Shown: positions 9,701 to 18,303, numbered from the stretch's first letter. The stretch: 64,000 bases of DNA from Agromyces ramosus (GCF_004216665.1 NZ_SGWY01000002.1:534685-598684), one strand, 5' to 3'. The notes: a model not told the origin generated them from the sequence alone. A program made the numbers and translations.

Positions 9701-10551
9701 GCTCGCGTGCCGGCGAGCAGGGCCGCGACGAGCGCGAGCGCCACCCCCGCGTAGGCCGAGGCGCCGAGCCGCTCGCTGCCGAACAGCTCGTTGGCCCGCA
9801 CGATCCACACGTCGAGCAGCAGCAGCACGACGGCGACGACGGCCACGCCCTCGGCGGTCCCGGGCAGTCGACGTGCGCGCAGCAGCCAGGCGAGTCCGAG
9901 CACGAGCACGCTCGCGCCTGCGATGATCACCGAGCGCACCTCGAGGCTCGCCACCAGGTAGGCGACGAAGAGGAACACGATCGCCGTGACCGAGATGAGC
10001 ACCACGCCGAGCGTGAGCAGGAGGACCTGCACGCCCGATCGGCCGCTCCGGCGCTCGCCGGCGGCGACGGAGCCGGCGGGCGCGACCGGGGGAGCCGGGG
10101 GAGCCGCGACGGCGGCCGCGGCCGCGGCATCCGTCGACTCGTGCTGCCGGGTCGGGACGGCGACCGTGGACCATTCGTCTCGCGTCGGCCCGGTGACGGA
10201 TGCCGCCTGCGCGCCGGCATCGGCATGGGTCGCCGTGGCCGGCGGCACGACCGCCACCTCGATGGGCACGCTCGTGGCGGGGATCTCGACCCACGCCTCG
10301 CGAGCCGCCTGCGCCGCGCGCATGCGCCCGATGAGCTCCTGACGCGCGAGCTCGCCCTGGTAGACCGCCGTGGAGCGCTGGAGCAGCTCGGCCGCCTCGG
10401 GGACGTCGAGATCGAGCCCGCACACACCGCATCGCGTCGCCGACAGCGTGCTGAAGCAGGCCGGGCAGCGCGTGGTGTCGACGAATTCGGCGGGATCGGC
10501 GGGCCAGCGGCGCAGCGCCGGCCCCCCGGCTGGGCTCGGGCGGTCGGTCAT
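6769..10551 (-). CDS. Very large polytopic membrane protein with N-terminal zinc ribbon (SCO7613-like)
   Basis: A 1260-residue protein. Residues 29-44 hold a zinc-ribbon CPAC...CGVC (Cys29, 32, 41, 44). A charged helix and an Ala/Pro/Thr-rich linker follow to about residue 170. The rest is almost continuous hydrophobic segments, by eye more than 30. Such zinc-ribbon plus many-TM proteins are known in actinobacteria as SCO7613 C-terminal domain proteins; their function is unknown. I chose the ATG at 10551 because the 56 residues upstream are not protein-like and overlap the next promoter region. No clear Shine-Dalgarno is present. It is monocistronic and convergent with the NTF2-like gene. Confidence 0.85.
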   Translation of the reverse strand: MTDRPSPAGGPALRRWPADPAEFVDTTRCPACFSTLSATRCGVCGLDLDVPEAAELLQRSTAVYQGELARQELIGRMRAAQAAREAWVEIPATSVPIEVAVVPPATATHADAGAQAASVTGPTRDEWSTVAVPTRQHESTDAAAAAAVAAPPAPPVAPAGSVAAGERRSGRSGVQVLLLTLGVVLISVTAIVFLFVAYLVASLEVRSVIIAGASVLVLGLAWLLRARRLPGTAEGVAVVAVVLLLLDVWIVRANELFGSERLGASAYAGVALALVAALLAGTRAVSGIRVPGFAAAGLAPVSAFLLAYSVDPETAAGIWLGGLAAAVVGTLVAGALRASPERGILLAGGFVGGAAATIDAPWALPDVAWGASWALLAAAGAWLLAVVVLALREPGATTTWSWIAAPALGASVALAPAVGALQELDRPDALWIAPAGAVVAACLLAGAARALRARRELLAGFAAAAAVAAATAVAGGLAGLQAIGIRAVSSLEPWAHGPTEQVSSPVDDVELGAVLVPLILAAGSAAVAAIFGRLRRLSTIPVAFAAAGAVVAACIAPTVWLAAAALVLLSAIGLAAAAMTGRAAVPGLLPVFAVGGISAGGIGWSTAYSSAPVWPWTVAALLALIVAGRLLARRVWPAGAARGIGAAHLATVAALGGAVAFSIPSWLEAAGIPPVDPWQSPWMWLGTVAAVLLAAALLVPRVPPLDRTSLAMPLLGGVAAGALATAFGDAPLGWLPAALGAVVVVAAIRPSASPLVRSALAAAGPVLVALALGAAFDAIPDAPAFVVGTAAGVLLAAAAGHVAVPRDASIPRLAWSLSVGLAGTIALASAPFAGDEAWLLLLLLTPVPVLIASLHGDPVAGDSPSRHLSWLSLPIAVGAAWAWLSGEGVDDVEAYTVPLALALLTAGGMITWRRTAPSTRSPGRTGLFASAAAVLVLPSIASSAESELRTLVLVAAGAVVAIAAAFLPETARGVPIRTLGVVTGWTALTGAALVRGSAVAVREASVLPVEFWPLLALAAGVVIAVTWTRSGSQPAWIAEALLASSVVAASVPTMLAILAGIDSLARAAALFPLLAAAHIASTVTRRRPFTGPVIRWTTLGVLVIGGVTALAALRVDPFDIVTASIAAALIGAGAVRMRREAELGSWRELGPGLAVLLLPAFVADFLDPELWRNVALGVVAVAVVVIGAVRRLQAPLLLGGGVLLAHAIVQLWPWITQLYEAVWWWLWLGIAGVLLVVLAATYERQLRLARGVARTIAALR

Positions 10552-10696
10552 GCGCACACTCTGCCACGCGGGATCGGCGTGTCGGCAGATCATCCACAGC
10601 GCCCGTTCGGGGGTCATTCCCGCGGTCGGGACGCCGCGCCGGAGTCGCCCCGAGATCACGCGCCGGGCGTCAGCAGCGGGCACCCGGCCCGTGCAG

Positions 10697-10702
10697 TAGA
10701 CT
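10697..10702 (+). promoter_or_regulatory. Candidate -10 element (TAGACT) for tRNA-Pro
   Basis: TAGACT lies 75 bases upstream of the tRNA-Pro gene, in the 225-bp gap after the divergent membrane protein gene. A short precursor leader would result. The -35 region is not convincing. Confidence 0.4.
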
Positions 10703-10776
10703 TTCGGGGGTCCATCCACGCTGCCGCATGCTTCGGCGTGCCCGTGCGGGTGAATCGACGAGTTGAGTCAGCGACT

Positions 10777-10851
10777 CGGGGCGTAGCTCAGCTTGGCTAG
10801 AGCGCCCGCTTTGGGAGCGGGAGGTCGCAGGTTCGAATCCTGTCGCCCCGA
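10777..10851 (+). tRNA. tRNA-Pro (anticodon TGG)
   Basis: The acceptor is CGGGGCG/CGCCCCG, the anticodon stem CCCGC/GCGGG has loop TTTGGGA (anticodon TGG), and the T-arm is GGTTCGAATCC. The discriminator is A and CCA is not encoded. It lies 52 bp before the trigger factor gene. Confidence 0.97.
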
Positions 10852-10903
10852 CGAGTCGCCCGAGGCTCGACACGAACTTCCACACAATCAGGAGATCTTC
10901 CAC

Positions 10904-12364
10904 ATGCCGACCACTTCGGTTGAGAAGCTGAGCCCGACGCGCGCCAAGCTCACCATCTCGGTGACGCCCGAGGAGCTGAAGCCCAGCATCGCCCACGCCT
11001 ACGAGCACATCGCCGAGCAGATCAACGTGCCGGGCTTCCGAAAGGGCAAGGTGCCGCCGCCCATCATCGACCAGCGGGTCGGCAAGGCCGCGGTGCTCGA
11101 GCACGCGGTCAACGAGGGCCTCGACGGCTTCTACCGCGCCGCGGTCTCCGAGCACGAGCTGCGCCCGCTCGGCCGTCCCGAGGCGGACATCGTCGAGTGG
11201 CCGAACGAGAAGGACTTCTCCGGCGACCTGCTGCTCGCGATCGAGGTCGACGTGCGCCCCGAGATCGAGCTGCCCGACTACGACGGCCTCGAGCTCACGG
11301 TCGACTCGGTCGAGATCGGCGACGACGAGGTCACCGAGGAGCTCGACCGCCTGCGCAGCCGCTTCGGCACGCTCATCACGGTCGACCGCCCGGCCACGAC
11401 CGGCGACTTCGTCACCCTCGACCTCGTCGCCGTCATCGACGACACCGAGGTCGACACCGCGAGCGGCATCTCCTACGAGCTCGGCTCGGGCGAACTCCTC
11501 GAGGGCATCGACGAGGCGCTCGACTCGCTCACCGCCGGCGAGACCACCACGTTCGAGTCGAAGCTCCTGGGCGGCGACCACGAGGGCGAGACCGCCGAGA
11601 TCACCGTGACCGTCACCGCCGTCAAGGAGCGCGAGCTCCCCGAGGCCGACGACGACTTCGCGCAGATCGCCAGCGAGTTCGACACGCTCGACGAGCTCAC
11701 CGCGAGCCTCAAGGAGCAGGTCGCCCGCAACAAGTCGTTCGGTCAGGGCACCCAGGCCCGCGACCTCCTCGTCGACAGGCTCGTGGAGCTCGCCGACGTG
11801 CCCGTCGCCGACAGCGTCATCGAGGACGAGGTGCACCGCCACCTCGAGTCCGAGGGTCGCCTCGAGGACGACGAGCACCGCGCCGAGGTCACCGAGTCCA
11901 GCACGAAGGCGTTCAAGACGCAGATCGTGCTCGACGCCATCGCCGAGGCCGAGAAGGTCCAGGTCAGCCAGGACGAGCTCACCCAGTACCTCGTGCAGGG
12001 CGCCGCGCAGTACGGCATGGACCCCAACGAGTTCGTGCAGGTCCTGAGCCAGAACGGCCAGATCCCCGCCATGGTCGGCGAGGTCGCGCGCAACAAGGCG
12101 CTCGCGATCGCGCTCGGCAAGGCGAAGGTCACGGATGCCGCGGGCAACGCCGTCGACCTCTCCGAGTTCACCGCCGTGGGCGACGCCGACGAGGCCGAGT
12201 CCGACGAGGCCGCCGAGACGCCCGCCGAGGAGGCGAAGCCCGCTCGCAAGCGTGCCGCCAAGACGGACGACGCCGACGCCGCGCCCGCCGACGGCGACGC
12301 CGACGCCGAGGAGCCCAAGAAGCCGGCGCGCAAGCGTGCGGCCAAGAAGGCCGACGCCGAGTAG
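10904..12364 (+). CDS. tig: Trigger factor, ribosome-associated chaperone and prolyl isomerase
   Basis: A 486-residue trigger factor that docks on the ribosome exit tunnel and folds nascent chains. The ribosome-binding domain contains [18 protein letters not shown] (the GFRxGK signature). The FKBP-type PPIase domain includes [18 protein letters not shown] and the substrate-cradling C-domain follows. The tail after about residue 425 is a low-complexity Ala/Glu/Asp/Lys extension with two copies of an ARKRAAK motif, unusual in length and charge pattern. The ATG at 10904 has an AGGAG site; an earlier start would translate through tRNA-Pro and is rejected. It lies upstream of the clp genes, the usual tig-clpP-clpX order. 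Confidence 0.97.
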   Translation: MPTTSVEKLSPTRAKLTISVTPEELKPSIAHAYEHIAEQINVPGFRKGKVPPPIIDQRVGKAAVLEHAVNEGLDGFYRAAVSEHELRPLGRPEADIVEWPNEKDFSGDLLLAIEVDVRPEIELPDYDGLELTVDSVEIGDDEVTEELDRLRSRFGTLITVDRPATTGDFVTLDLVAVIDDTEVDTASGISYELGSGELLEGIDEALDSLTAGETTTFESKLLGGDHEGETAEITVTVTAVKERELPEADDDFAQIASEFDTLDELTASLKEQVARNKSFGQGTQARDLLVDRLVELADVPVADSVIEDEVHRHLESEGRLEDDEHRAEVTESSTKAFKTQIVLDAIAEAEKVQVSQDELTQYLVQGAAQYGMDPNEFVQVLSQNGQIPAMVGEVARNKALAIALGKAKVTDAAGNAVDLSEFTAVGDADEAESDEAAETPAEEAKPARKRAAKTDDADAAPADGDADAEEPKKPARKRAAKKADAE

Positions 12365-12380
12365 TCGGTCGATCGATCAC

Positions 12381-12414
12381 GAGCGGGGCTGGGCGGATTC
12401 GTCCGGCCCCGCTC
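12381..12414 (+). terminator. Intrinsic terminator after tig
   Basis: Arms 12381-12389 and 12406-12414 (GAGCGGGGC/GCCCCGCTC) pair, and an inner CGGA-TTCG-TCCG stem continues the hairpin. Confidence 0.75.
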
Positions 12415-12431
12415 TCGTCTCCGGAGGAGCC

Positions 12432-12914
12432 ATGAGCGACTGGCAGGATCGCATCGACGCCGTCTGGTCGGCCGCCGAGCGCCTCGGCGACGACGAGGTG
12501 ATCCGTCGCATCGACGCACTCGCCGGCGAGCGTCCGACCGGCGACCCGATCGCGCTCTTCGAACGGGCCGGCGCGCGCGACGCCGCGGGGCTCGAGGCCG
12601 AGGCGGAGACCCTGTACCGGGAGGCGCTCTCGCGCGGCCTCGAGGGGTCGGAGCGCGTGCAGGCGCACATCCAGCTGGCGTCCACGATCCGCAACCTCGG
12701 GCGACCGCTGGAGGCCGTGCGCCTCCTCGACGCGATCGAGCCCGACGCGGGTGAGCTCCGCGACGCGGTCGTGGCGTTCCGGGCGCTCGCCCTCGTCGAT
12801 GCGGGCGACGCCCGCCGCGCGGCATCCGAGGCCCTCGAAGCCCTCGCCCGCCACTTGCCGAGGTACCGGGTGTCCGTCACGGAATACGCGCGGGAACTGC
12901 GGGCATCCGCCTAG
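12432..12914 (+). CDS. Tetratricopeptide repeat protein
   Basis: A 160-residue all-helical protein. Residues 45-130 form TPR-like helix pairs (AAGLEAEAETLYREALSRGL, SERVQAHIQLASTIRNLGRP, EAVRLLDAIE). Actinobacterial relatives are annotated as TPR-repeat proteins that mediate protein-protein contacts; the partner is unknown. GGAGGAG immediately precedes the ATG and decides the start. The gene sits between the tig terminator and the clpP promoter. Confidence 0.8.
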   Translation: MSDWQDRIDAVWSAAERLGDDEVIRRIDALAGERPTGDPIALFERAGARDAAGLEAEAETLYREALSRGLEGSERVQAHIQLASTIRNLGRPLEAVRLLDAIEPDAGELRDAVVAFRALALVDAGDARRAASEALEALARHLPRYRVSVTEYARELRASA

Positions 12915-12948
12915 GGCGAACAGCCCCGTTCGCGTGCGTTGCACCGGA

Positions 12949-12954
12949 TAGATT
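12949..12954 (+). promoter_or_regulatory. -10 element for clpP1
   Basis: TAGATT with a predicted start near A12961, giving a leader of about 27 nt with a GGAG ribosome site. It lies upstream of an in-frame GTG (12958) that would extend ClpP1 by ten residues, so the ATG at 12988 is preferred. Confidence 0.45.
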
Positions 12955-12987
12955 CGAGTGAACGCGACAACGGAAACGGAGCGACAC

Positions 12988-13572
12988 ATGGCCGAACCGA
13001 CACCCAGCCCCGGTGTTTTCGATCGACTGCTGAAGGACCGCATCATCTGGCTGGGCTCCGAGGTGCGCGACGACAACGCCAACGAGATCGCGGCGAAGCT
13101 GCTGCTCCTCGCCGCAGAGGATGCCAAGAAGGACATCTACCTCTACGTCAACTCGCCCGGCGGCTCCATCACGGCCGGCATGGCGATCTACGACACGATG
13201 CAGTTCGTTCCGAACGACATCGTCACGGTCGGCATCGGCATGGCGGCCTCGATGGGGCAGCTGCTCCTCACGGCCGGCACGAAGGGCAAGCGGTACATCA
13301 CGCCCAACGCTCGCGTGCTGCTGCACCAGCCGCACGGCGGGTTCGGCGGCACCGCGAGCGACATCCAGACGCAGGCGCAGCTCATCCTCGACATGAAGAA
13401 GCGCCTCGCCGAGATCACCGCGGCGCAGACCGGCAAGTCCGTCGAGCAGATCAATGCCGACGGCGACCGCGACCGCTGGTTCAACGCACAGGAGGCCCTC
13501 GAGTACGGCTTCGTCGACCACATCCGCGAGTCGGCGCTCGACGTGGCCGGCGGCGGCGGAACCCAGGCGTGA
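12988..13572 (+). CDS. clpP1: ATP-dependent Clp protease proteolytic subunit ClpP1
   Basis: A 194-residue serine peptidase. The catalytic triad is visible: Ser88 in [10 protein letters not shown], His113 in VLLHQPHGG and Asp162 in [11 protein letters not shown]. In actinobacteria ClpP1 forms a mixed tetradecamer with ClpP2 that is fed by ClpX or ClpC1. It starts with [20 protein letters not shown], and the short pro-region is normal. The clpP2 gene follows after 20 bp, so the two are co-transcribed and probably made in equal amounts. Confidence 0.96.
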   Translation: MAEPTPSPGVFDRLLKDRIIWLGSEVRDDNANEIAAKLLLLAAEDAKKDIYLYVNSPGGSITAGMAIYDTMQFVPNDIVTVGIGMAASMGQLLLTAGTKGKRYITPNARVLLHQPHGGFGGTASDIQTQAQLILDMKKRLAEITAAQTGKSVEQINADGDRDRWFNAQEALEYGFVDHIRESALDVAGGGGTQA

Positions 13573-13592
13573 GGAAGAGAGAGAACGAGCGA

Positions 13593-14261
13593 ATGAACAT
13601 CCCCCAGTTCGGCGGAACCGCCTTCAACGGCATCCAGGCCCCCGGCTCGCGGTACATCCTGCCGAGCTTCGAGGAGCGCACGGCCTACGGCTACAAGCGC
13701 CAGGACCCCTACGCGAAGCTCTTCGAGGACCGCATCATCTTCCTCGGCGTGCAGGTCGACGACGCGTCGGCCGACGACATCATGGCGCAGCTCCTGGTGC
13801 TCGAGTCGATGGATCCCGACCGCGACATCATCCTCTACATCAACTCGCCCGGCGGCTCGTTCACGGCCATGACCGCGATCTACGACACGATGCAGTACAT
13901 CCGTCCGCAGATCCAGACCGTCGTGCTCGGCCAGGCCGCCTCGGCCGCCGCCGTGATCGCGTCGGCCGGCACGCCCGGCAAGCGGCTCGCCCTGCCGAAC
14001 GCGCGCGTGCTCATCCACCAGCCCGCGATGGGCGAGGCCGGCCACGGCCAGGCGTCGGACATCGAGATCCAGGCCGCCGAGATCATGCGCATGCGCTCGT
14101 GGCTCGAGGAGACGCTCTCGCGTCACTCGAACCGCACGCAGGAGCAGGTCAACACCGACATCGACCGCGACAAGATCCTGTCGGCCGAGGAGGCCCTCGA
14201 GTACGGCCTCATCGACCAGGTGCTCACCTCGCGCAAGAGCCTGCCCGCGCTCACCCGATAG
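13593..14261 (+). CDS. clpP2: ATP-dependent Clp protease proteolytic subunit ClpP2
   Basis: A 222-residue paralogue of ClpP1 with its own triad: Ser117 in GQAASAAAVI, His142 in VLIHQPAMG and Asp193 in DRDKILSAEEA. The N-terminal ~35 residues (GSRYILPSFEERTAYGYK) form a longer pro-peptide, typical of the actinobacterial ClpP2, which is the docking partner for Clp ATPases. A purine-rich ribosome site GGAAGAGAGAG precedes the ATG. A strong terminator follows, so clpX is transcribed separately. Confidence 0.96.
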   Translation: MNIPQFGGTAFNGIQAPGSRYILPSFEERTAYGYKRQDPYAKLFEDRIIFLGVQVDDASADDIMAQLLVLESMDPDRDIILYINSPGGSFTAMTAIYDTMQYIRPQIQTVVLGQAASAAAVIASAGTPGKRLALPNARVLIHQPAMGEAGHGQASDIEIQAAEIMRMRSWLEETLSRHSNRTQEQVNTDIDRDKILSAEEALEYGLIDQVLTSRKSLPALTR

Positions 14262-14275
14262 CGCGACCCGTCCCG

Positions 14276-14319
14276 ACGCGGCGGATGACCGGCCACACGG
14301 CCGTGCGCATCCGCCGCGT
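14276..14319 (+). terminator. Intrinsic terminator after clpP2
   Basis: 12-bp arms 14276-14287 and 14308-14319. The loop itself contains a CGGCC-ACAC-GGCCG stem. Confidence 0.75.
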
Positions 14320-14419
14320 TCAGCGTGCCGTGGGGTGTGTTCGTCGCACAGTTCGCGGAGCGCGAACCGCGACCCGATCCAATCCGGGCGCGCCATGCCG
14401 CTCCGTCCCGATCTCGGGC

Positions 14420-14425
14420 TAGGCT
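14420..14425 (+). promoter_or_regulatory. -10 element for clpX
   Basis: TAGGCT with predicted start near A14432, about 24 nt before the ATG. A GGGAGGG ribosome site lies between. Confidence 0.45.
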
Positions 14426-14455
14426 CGGAGCAGACTCGTCGACAGGGAGGGTTCG

Positions 14456-15733
14456 ATGGCACGCATCGGGGAGAGCGCCGACCTGCTCAAGTGCTCCTTC
14501 TGCGGGAAGAGCCAGAAGCAGGTCCAGCAGCTCATCGCGGGGCCGGGCGTCTACATCTGCGACGAGTGCGTCGAACTCTGCAACGAGATCATCGAGGAGC
14601 GCCTGGCCGAGGCCGGCGAGACCGAGGCCGGCGAGTTCGAGCTGCCCAAGCCCAAGGAGATCTTCGCCTTCCTCGAGGAGTACGTGATCGGGCAGGACGC
14701 GGCGAAGAAGGCGCTCGCGGTCGCGGTGTACAACCACTACAAGCGAGTCCGCGCCCGCACGACGCTCACCTCTGCCGACCACGCCCGCGACGACGTCGAG
14801 ATCGCCAAGTCCAACATCCTCCTCATCGGCCCCACCGGCTGCGGCAAGACGTATCTGGCGCAGACCCTGGCCAAGCAGCTGAACGTGCCGTTCGCGGTCG
14901 CGGATGCCACGGCCCTGACCGAGGCGGGCTACGTCGGCGAGGACGTCGAGAACATCCTCCTCAAGCTGATCCAGGCCGCCGACTACGACGTCAAGCGCGC
15001 CGAGACCGGCATCATCTACATCGACGAGGTCGACAAGATCGCCCGAAAGGCCGAGAACCCGTCGATCACGAGGGATGTCTCCGGCGAAGGCGTGCAGCAG
15101 GCGCTCCTGAAGATCCTCGAGGGCACGGTGGCATCCGTGCCGCCCCAGGGCGGGCGGAAGCATCCGCACCAGGAGTTCATCCAGATCGACACGACGAACG
15201 TGCTGTTCATCGTGGCCGGGGCCTTCGCCGGCCTCGAGGACATCATCTCCTCGCGGGCGGGCAAGCGCGGGATCGGCTTCGGCGCCCCGCTGCACAACAA
15301 GGAAGACGAGGCCGACATCTTCAGCGAGGTGCTGCCCGAGGACCTCCACAAGTTCGGGCTGATCCCCGAGTTCATCGGCCGACTCCCCGTCGTGGCCACC
15401 GTCACCCCGCTCGACCGCGACGCGCTCATGGAGATCCTGACCGTGCCGCGCAACGCGCTGGTGCGGCAGTACCAGCGCATGTTCGAGCTCGACGACGTCG
15501 AGCTCGACTTCGAGGAGGCGGCGCTCCAGGCGATCGCCGACCTCGCGGTGCTGCGGCAGACGGGCGCCCGCGGACTCCGGGCGATCATGGAGGAGGTGCT
15601 CGGGCCGATCATGTTCGAGGTGCCATCGTCCACCGGTGTCGCGCGGGTCGTCGTCACCAGGGCCGCCGTGCTGGACAACGCCGCTCCGACGATCGTCCCG
15701 CACAAGCCGCGCCGCGCCGAGAAGTCGGCCTAG
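14456..15733 (+). CDS. clpX: ATP-dependent Clp protease ATP-binding subunit ClpX
   Basis: A 425-residue AAA+ unfoldase that selects tagged substrates and threads them into ClpP1P2. The N-terminal zinc-binding domain has Cys13, 16, 35 and 38. Walker A is [11 protein letters not shown] and Walker B is [10 protein letters not shown]. The ClpP-docking loop is RGIGFGAP (IGF-type). Sensor and arginine-finger regions follow, including [11 protein letters not shown]. Length and domain order are standard. It has its own promoter and a strong ribosome site. Confidence 0.98.
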   Translation: MARIGESADLLKCSFCGKSQKQVQQLIAGPGVYICDECVELCNEIIEERLAEAGETEAGEFELPKPKEIFAFLEEYVIGQDAAKKALAVAVYNHYKRVRARTTLTSADHARDDVEIAKSNILLIGPTGCGKTYLAQTLAKQLNVPFAVADATALTEAGYVGEDVENILLKLIQAADYDVKRAETGIIYIDEVDKIARKAENPSITRDVSGEGVQQALLKILEGTVASVPPQGGRKHPHQEFIQIDTTNVLFIVAGAFAGLEDIISSRAGKRGIGFGAPLHNKEDEADIFSEVLPEDLHKFGLIPEFIGRLPVVATVTPLDRDALMEILTVPRNALVRQYQRMFELDDVELDFEEAALQAIADLAVLRQTGARGLRAIMEEVLGPIMFEVPSSTGVARVVVTRAAVLDNAAPTIVPHKPRRAEKSA

Positions 15734-15784
15734 CGTCGAACTCCGCGACCGGCGGTTCGCCGGCGCCCCACAGCGCGCGCCGGC

Positions 15785-16069
15785 TCAGTCGAAGACGCGC
15801 AGCAGGTTCCAGTGCACGCCGTCGTGCTCGACGTCGAACACGTGCGTCTCACCGTCGTCGGCACTCGCCTGGAACCGCCACCCCGAGATCGACAGTGGGA
15901 TGCGGCCGGGGGAGACGTCGTGGTCCGTGAACGGACTCCACCAGTCGCAGGGCCCGACCAGGGCGGTGGGCATGTCGGTGACGCGGAAGCGACGGGCTCG
16001 CCACACGAGTCGCTCGGGCTCGCCCGCCTCGCTCGTCCAGACCTCGACGAACTCCTGCACCCGGGGCAT
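15785..16069 (-). CDS. Small SOS-controlled protein (DUF6504-like)
   Basis: A 94-residue protein with the core ERLVWRARRFRVTDMPTALV followed by WWSPFTDH and SGWRFQASADDGETHVFDVE. This matches my recollection of the actinobacterial DUF6504 family, members of which are often found near translesion polymerase genes; that assignment is from memory and uncertain. The ATG at 16069 has a GGTGGAGG ribosome site. A perfect LexA-type box lies 19 bp upstream, so the gene is very likely induced by DNA damage. No imuB or dnaE2 is present in this window. Confidence 0.75.
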   Translation of the reverse strand: MPRVQEFVEVWTSEAGEPERLVWRARRFRVTDMPTALVGPCDWWSPFTDHDVSPGRIPLSISGWRFQASADDGETHVFDVEHDGVHWNLLRVFD

Positions 16070-16087
16070 GCGCACCTCCACCGACAT

Positions 16088-16103
16088 TCGAACGTGTGTT
16101 CGA
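16088..16103. promoter_or_regulatory. LexA/SOS box
   Basis: TCGAACGTGTGTTCGA, a perfect match to the actinobacterial consensus TCGAAC-N4-GTTCGA. It is placed directly upstream of the small gene at 15785-16069 and overlaps a TACCAT -10-like hexamer on the minus strand. Confidence 0.85.
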
Positions 16104-16221
16104 TGGTAGCACCGCATCCGGGCGCGCGGAACGGTGCTCGGGGCCATCCCGCCGCCGACGGCGCGGCTGGGGCATCCGGCCGGATCGATCCAGGCGGAGT
16201 GGAACGATCAGCCTGCTGGGA

Positions 16222-17316
16222 TCAGGCCAGGTCGTCGTCCGTGCGTGCGCCGAACACGATCTCGTCCCAGCTGGGCATCGCGGCGCGGCCCTTCTTCGTG
16301 GCACGCGGCGAACCGGCCGGCCCGGTGGCCGACTTGCCGCCCCAGAGGGCGCGAGCCGCCGTGCCCGGCTTCTCCTCGTTCGCCTTCGGACTCGGCTCGG
16401 GCGTCGTGGGCGGCGGCGTCTGCGCGACGGGGGTCGGAACCAGCGGGAGGGGCAGCTGCGGCTGCTCGGGCTCGACGATCGCGGCCTCGCGTTCGCCACG
16501 CCGGCGGCGGAGGGCCTCGAGCAGGTCGGCCGTCTCGCCGAGCGTCGGCGTCGGCTCCTCCGCGCGCTTGATCGCGGCGCGCGCGGCGGCCGGGCTCGAC
16601 GTGGCCGGTGCGGTGCGCGCGTAGGGGAGCGGCTCGAGGTGCGGCGCGGTGTCGAAGTCGCCGTGATCGGTCTCGTCGAAGGTGAACGCGCCGCTGTCGA
16701 ACCGCGACTCGTCGGACTCGGGGGAGACCGCGCGAAGGCGCGGGATGAGCCCGCCCTTCAACTCGCCCTGCTGCGACAGGGTGGTCGCCTCGGAGTTCAT
16801 CGGATGCAGCGACTGCTTGCGCGGCTCGAACCCCCAGCGGGCGTCGTGGTCGATGGTGTCGGCGGTGAACTCGAGCTTGACGATCCAGCCGTGCTCCTCG
16901 TCCTTCCAGCTCGCCCACCGCTCGCCGTGCGCCCCGAGCTTCGCGAGCCGGTCGCGGATGACGCTCCCGAACGTCGCGGGGTCGTCGGCTGGGTCGACCT
17001 CGACGGCCGGGTGCACGGGCACGGCGAGGGCCGAGGTGACGACGTGCTCGCGTTCGGCCAGGACCGGTCCCTCGAAGCGACGCACGAAGTCGACCGATGC
17101 GCCGGTGACCTGCGCCACGTCCTCCGCGGAGAGTCCCGAGCGGATCAGCGACTGCACCTCGCGGGGGGACGGCTTGGGGCCCGTGTGGACCTCGGGTTGC
17201 GCCTGGCGGATGCGGGACTGCAGCACTTCGTCGATCTCGATCCGGAAGCGCGCGCCATCGTCGGAGGCGGCGAGCAAGGCGCCGTTCTCGACACCTATTA
17301 CCTTCAGTTCCTGCAT
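16222..17316 (-). CDS. sepH: Septation protein SepH (DUF3071)
   Basis: A 364-residue actinobacterial cell-division protein. SepH binds FtsZ directly and promotes filament assembly. The conserved N-terminal DUF3071 domain (residues 1-190) starts MQELKVIGVENGALLAAS and contains a helix-turn-helix at LSAEDVAQVTGASVDFVRRF. The C-terminal half is Pro/Ala-rich and disordered, and ends with the conserved basic patch and PSWDEIVFGAR. The ATG at 17316 fits the family N-terminus; an extension of 15 residues to 17361 is unlikely. It is divergent from DUF4193. Confidence 0.95.
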   Translation of the reverse strand: MQELKVIGVENGALLAASDDGARFRIEIDEVLQSRIRQAQPEVHTGPKPSPREVQSLIRSGLSAEDVAQVTGASVDFVRRFEGPVLAEREHVVTSALAVPVHPAVEVDPADDPATFGSVIRDRLAKLGAHGERWASWKDEEHGWIVKLEFTADTIDHDARWGFEPRKQSLHPMNSEATTLSQQGELKGGLIPRLRAVSPESDESRFDSGAFTFDETDHGDFDTAPHLEPLPYARTAPATSSPAAARAAIKRAEEPTPTLGETADLLEALRRRRGEREAAIVEPEQPQLPLPLVPTPVAQTPPPTTPEPSPKANEEKPGTAARALWGGKSATGPAGSPRATKKGRAAMPSWDEIVFGARTDDDLA

Positions 17317-17510
17317 CGCGACAAGCCCTTCCGTGCCTTCGTCTCCGCCCAAGGATGCCACGACGACCGGGGTGCAGTCGGGAATAGCGCGGGCGCGGCG
17401 GAAGTTGAGCAGGTAGCGGTTCGCAACGGCCGTGCAAGTGGTTTGCTTACGTCACCGATTTGATGCAGACTATGGCCGCCGAATCTTCGGCGATGAGGAA
17501 ATGGATGGGA

Positions 17511-17804
17511 ATGGCAACGGATTACGACGCACCGCGGAAGACCGAGGACGACTCCGAGTCGATCGAGGCCCTCAAGGAGCGCGTCCCCGACAAGATGTCG
17601 GGAGTGGTGGATGTCGACGACGCCGACAACCCCGGAGGCTTCGACCTGCCCGGTGCCGACCTCTCCGACGTCGAACTCGACGTCGTGGTGCTGCCCCCGC
17701 AGGCCGACGAATTCACGTGCGTGAACTGCTTCCTCGTGAAGCACCGCTCGCAGATCGACCACGAGACCAAGCTCGGGCCGATCTGCCTGGAGTGCGCCTC
17801 CTAG
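17511..17804 (+). CDS. DUF4193 domain protein
   Basis: A 97-residue acidic protein, highly conserved in actinobacteria. It starts MATDYDAPRKTEDD and ends with a zinc-ribbon-like CVNC...CLEC pair around HRSQIDHETKLGPI. Such four-cysteine ends resemble RNA-polymerase-associated small zinc proteins, but the function is not established. The start is set by the family N-terminus; an upstream in-frame extension of 17 residues is less likely. The gene sits beside sepH and dut as in many relatives. The stop overlaps the convergent DUF3093 gene by 4 bp. Confidence 0.92.
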   Translation: MATDYDAPRKTEDDSESIEALKERVPDKMSGVVDVDDADNPGGFDLPGADLSDVELDVVVLPPQADEFTCVNCFLVKHRSQIDHETKLGPICLECAS

Positions 17805-18265
17805 AGGTCGCCTTCCGCAGGCTCAGGCCGTCGTGATCCGTTGATCGCGGCGGCCAGTTCTTTCGGCCGGCGGCTCGACAGCAGCCAGTACGGCGCCGGA
17901 TCGGACGGATCGGTGATCGGCACGCGAACCACGGGCTGCACCCATCCCCGGATGACGAGGAACGCCCGGGCATCGAGTCCGGTGCCGCGTTCCACCCGCG
18001 CGTCGGCGTCGAAGGCGGCGACCGCCTCGCCGGTCTGGTCGAGCGGGATCGCCGCACGACCCGCACGGAGCATCCCGTCGCGCACCTCGATGACCGGCGC
18101 CGAGAGCGTGAGCGAGCCCACCGCCGCCAGGTAGAGGATGATGCCCGTGGCGATGCCCGCGGGCAGCGAGACGGGCGCGAGCACGAGGATGCTCGCCGGG
18201 ACCAGGAGCAGCGTCGCGATGTAGATCCAGGGCGTCGGCCACAGTTTCTCGCGGTAGTCGGGCAT
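17801..18265 (-). CDS. DUF3093 membrane protein
   Basis: A 154-residue protein with two adjacent transmembrane helices near residues 14-33 and 36-55. A cytoplasmic or external beta-rich domain follows ([20 protein letters not shown]), then a conserved [20 protein letters not shown]. It matches the actinobacterial DUF3093 family, which is nearly always next to dut; function unknown. It is divergent from dut with 38 bp between start codons and convergent with DUF4193. Confidence 0.9.
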   Translation of the reverse strand: MPDYREKLWPTPWIYIATLLLVPASILVLAPVSLPAGIATGIILYLAAVGSLTLSAPVIEVRDGMLRAGRAAIPLDQTGEAVAAFDADARVERGTGLDARAFLVIRGWVQPVVRVPITDPSDPAPYWLLSSRRPKELAAAINGSRRPEPAEGDL

Positions 18266-18291
18266 GGATCTATTCGATCAGACTTCTGCAC

Positions 18292-18297
18292 TACCCT
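18292..18297 (+). promoter_or_regulatory. -10 element TACCCT for dut, probably leaderless
   Basis: TACCCT ends six bases before the GTG at 18304. No Shine-Dalgarno lies between them. Confidence 0.5.
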
Positions 18298-18303
18298 CGA
18301 ACA

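Noticed and set aside
10793..10903. In-frame N-terminal extension of trigger factor
   Set aside because: It would translate through tRNA-Pro and its spacer; the ATG at 10904 has the ribosome site and family N-terminus.
15749..15763. Small hairpin after clpX as terminator
   Set aside because: Only a 6-bp stem and 3-base loop with no T tract; too weak to call.
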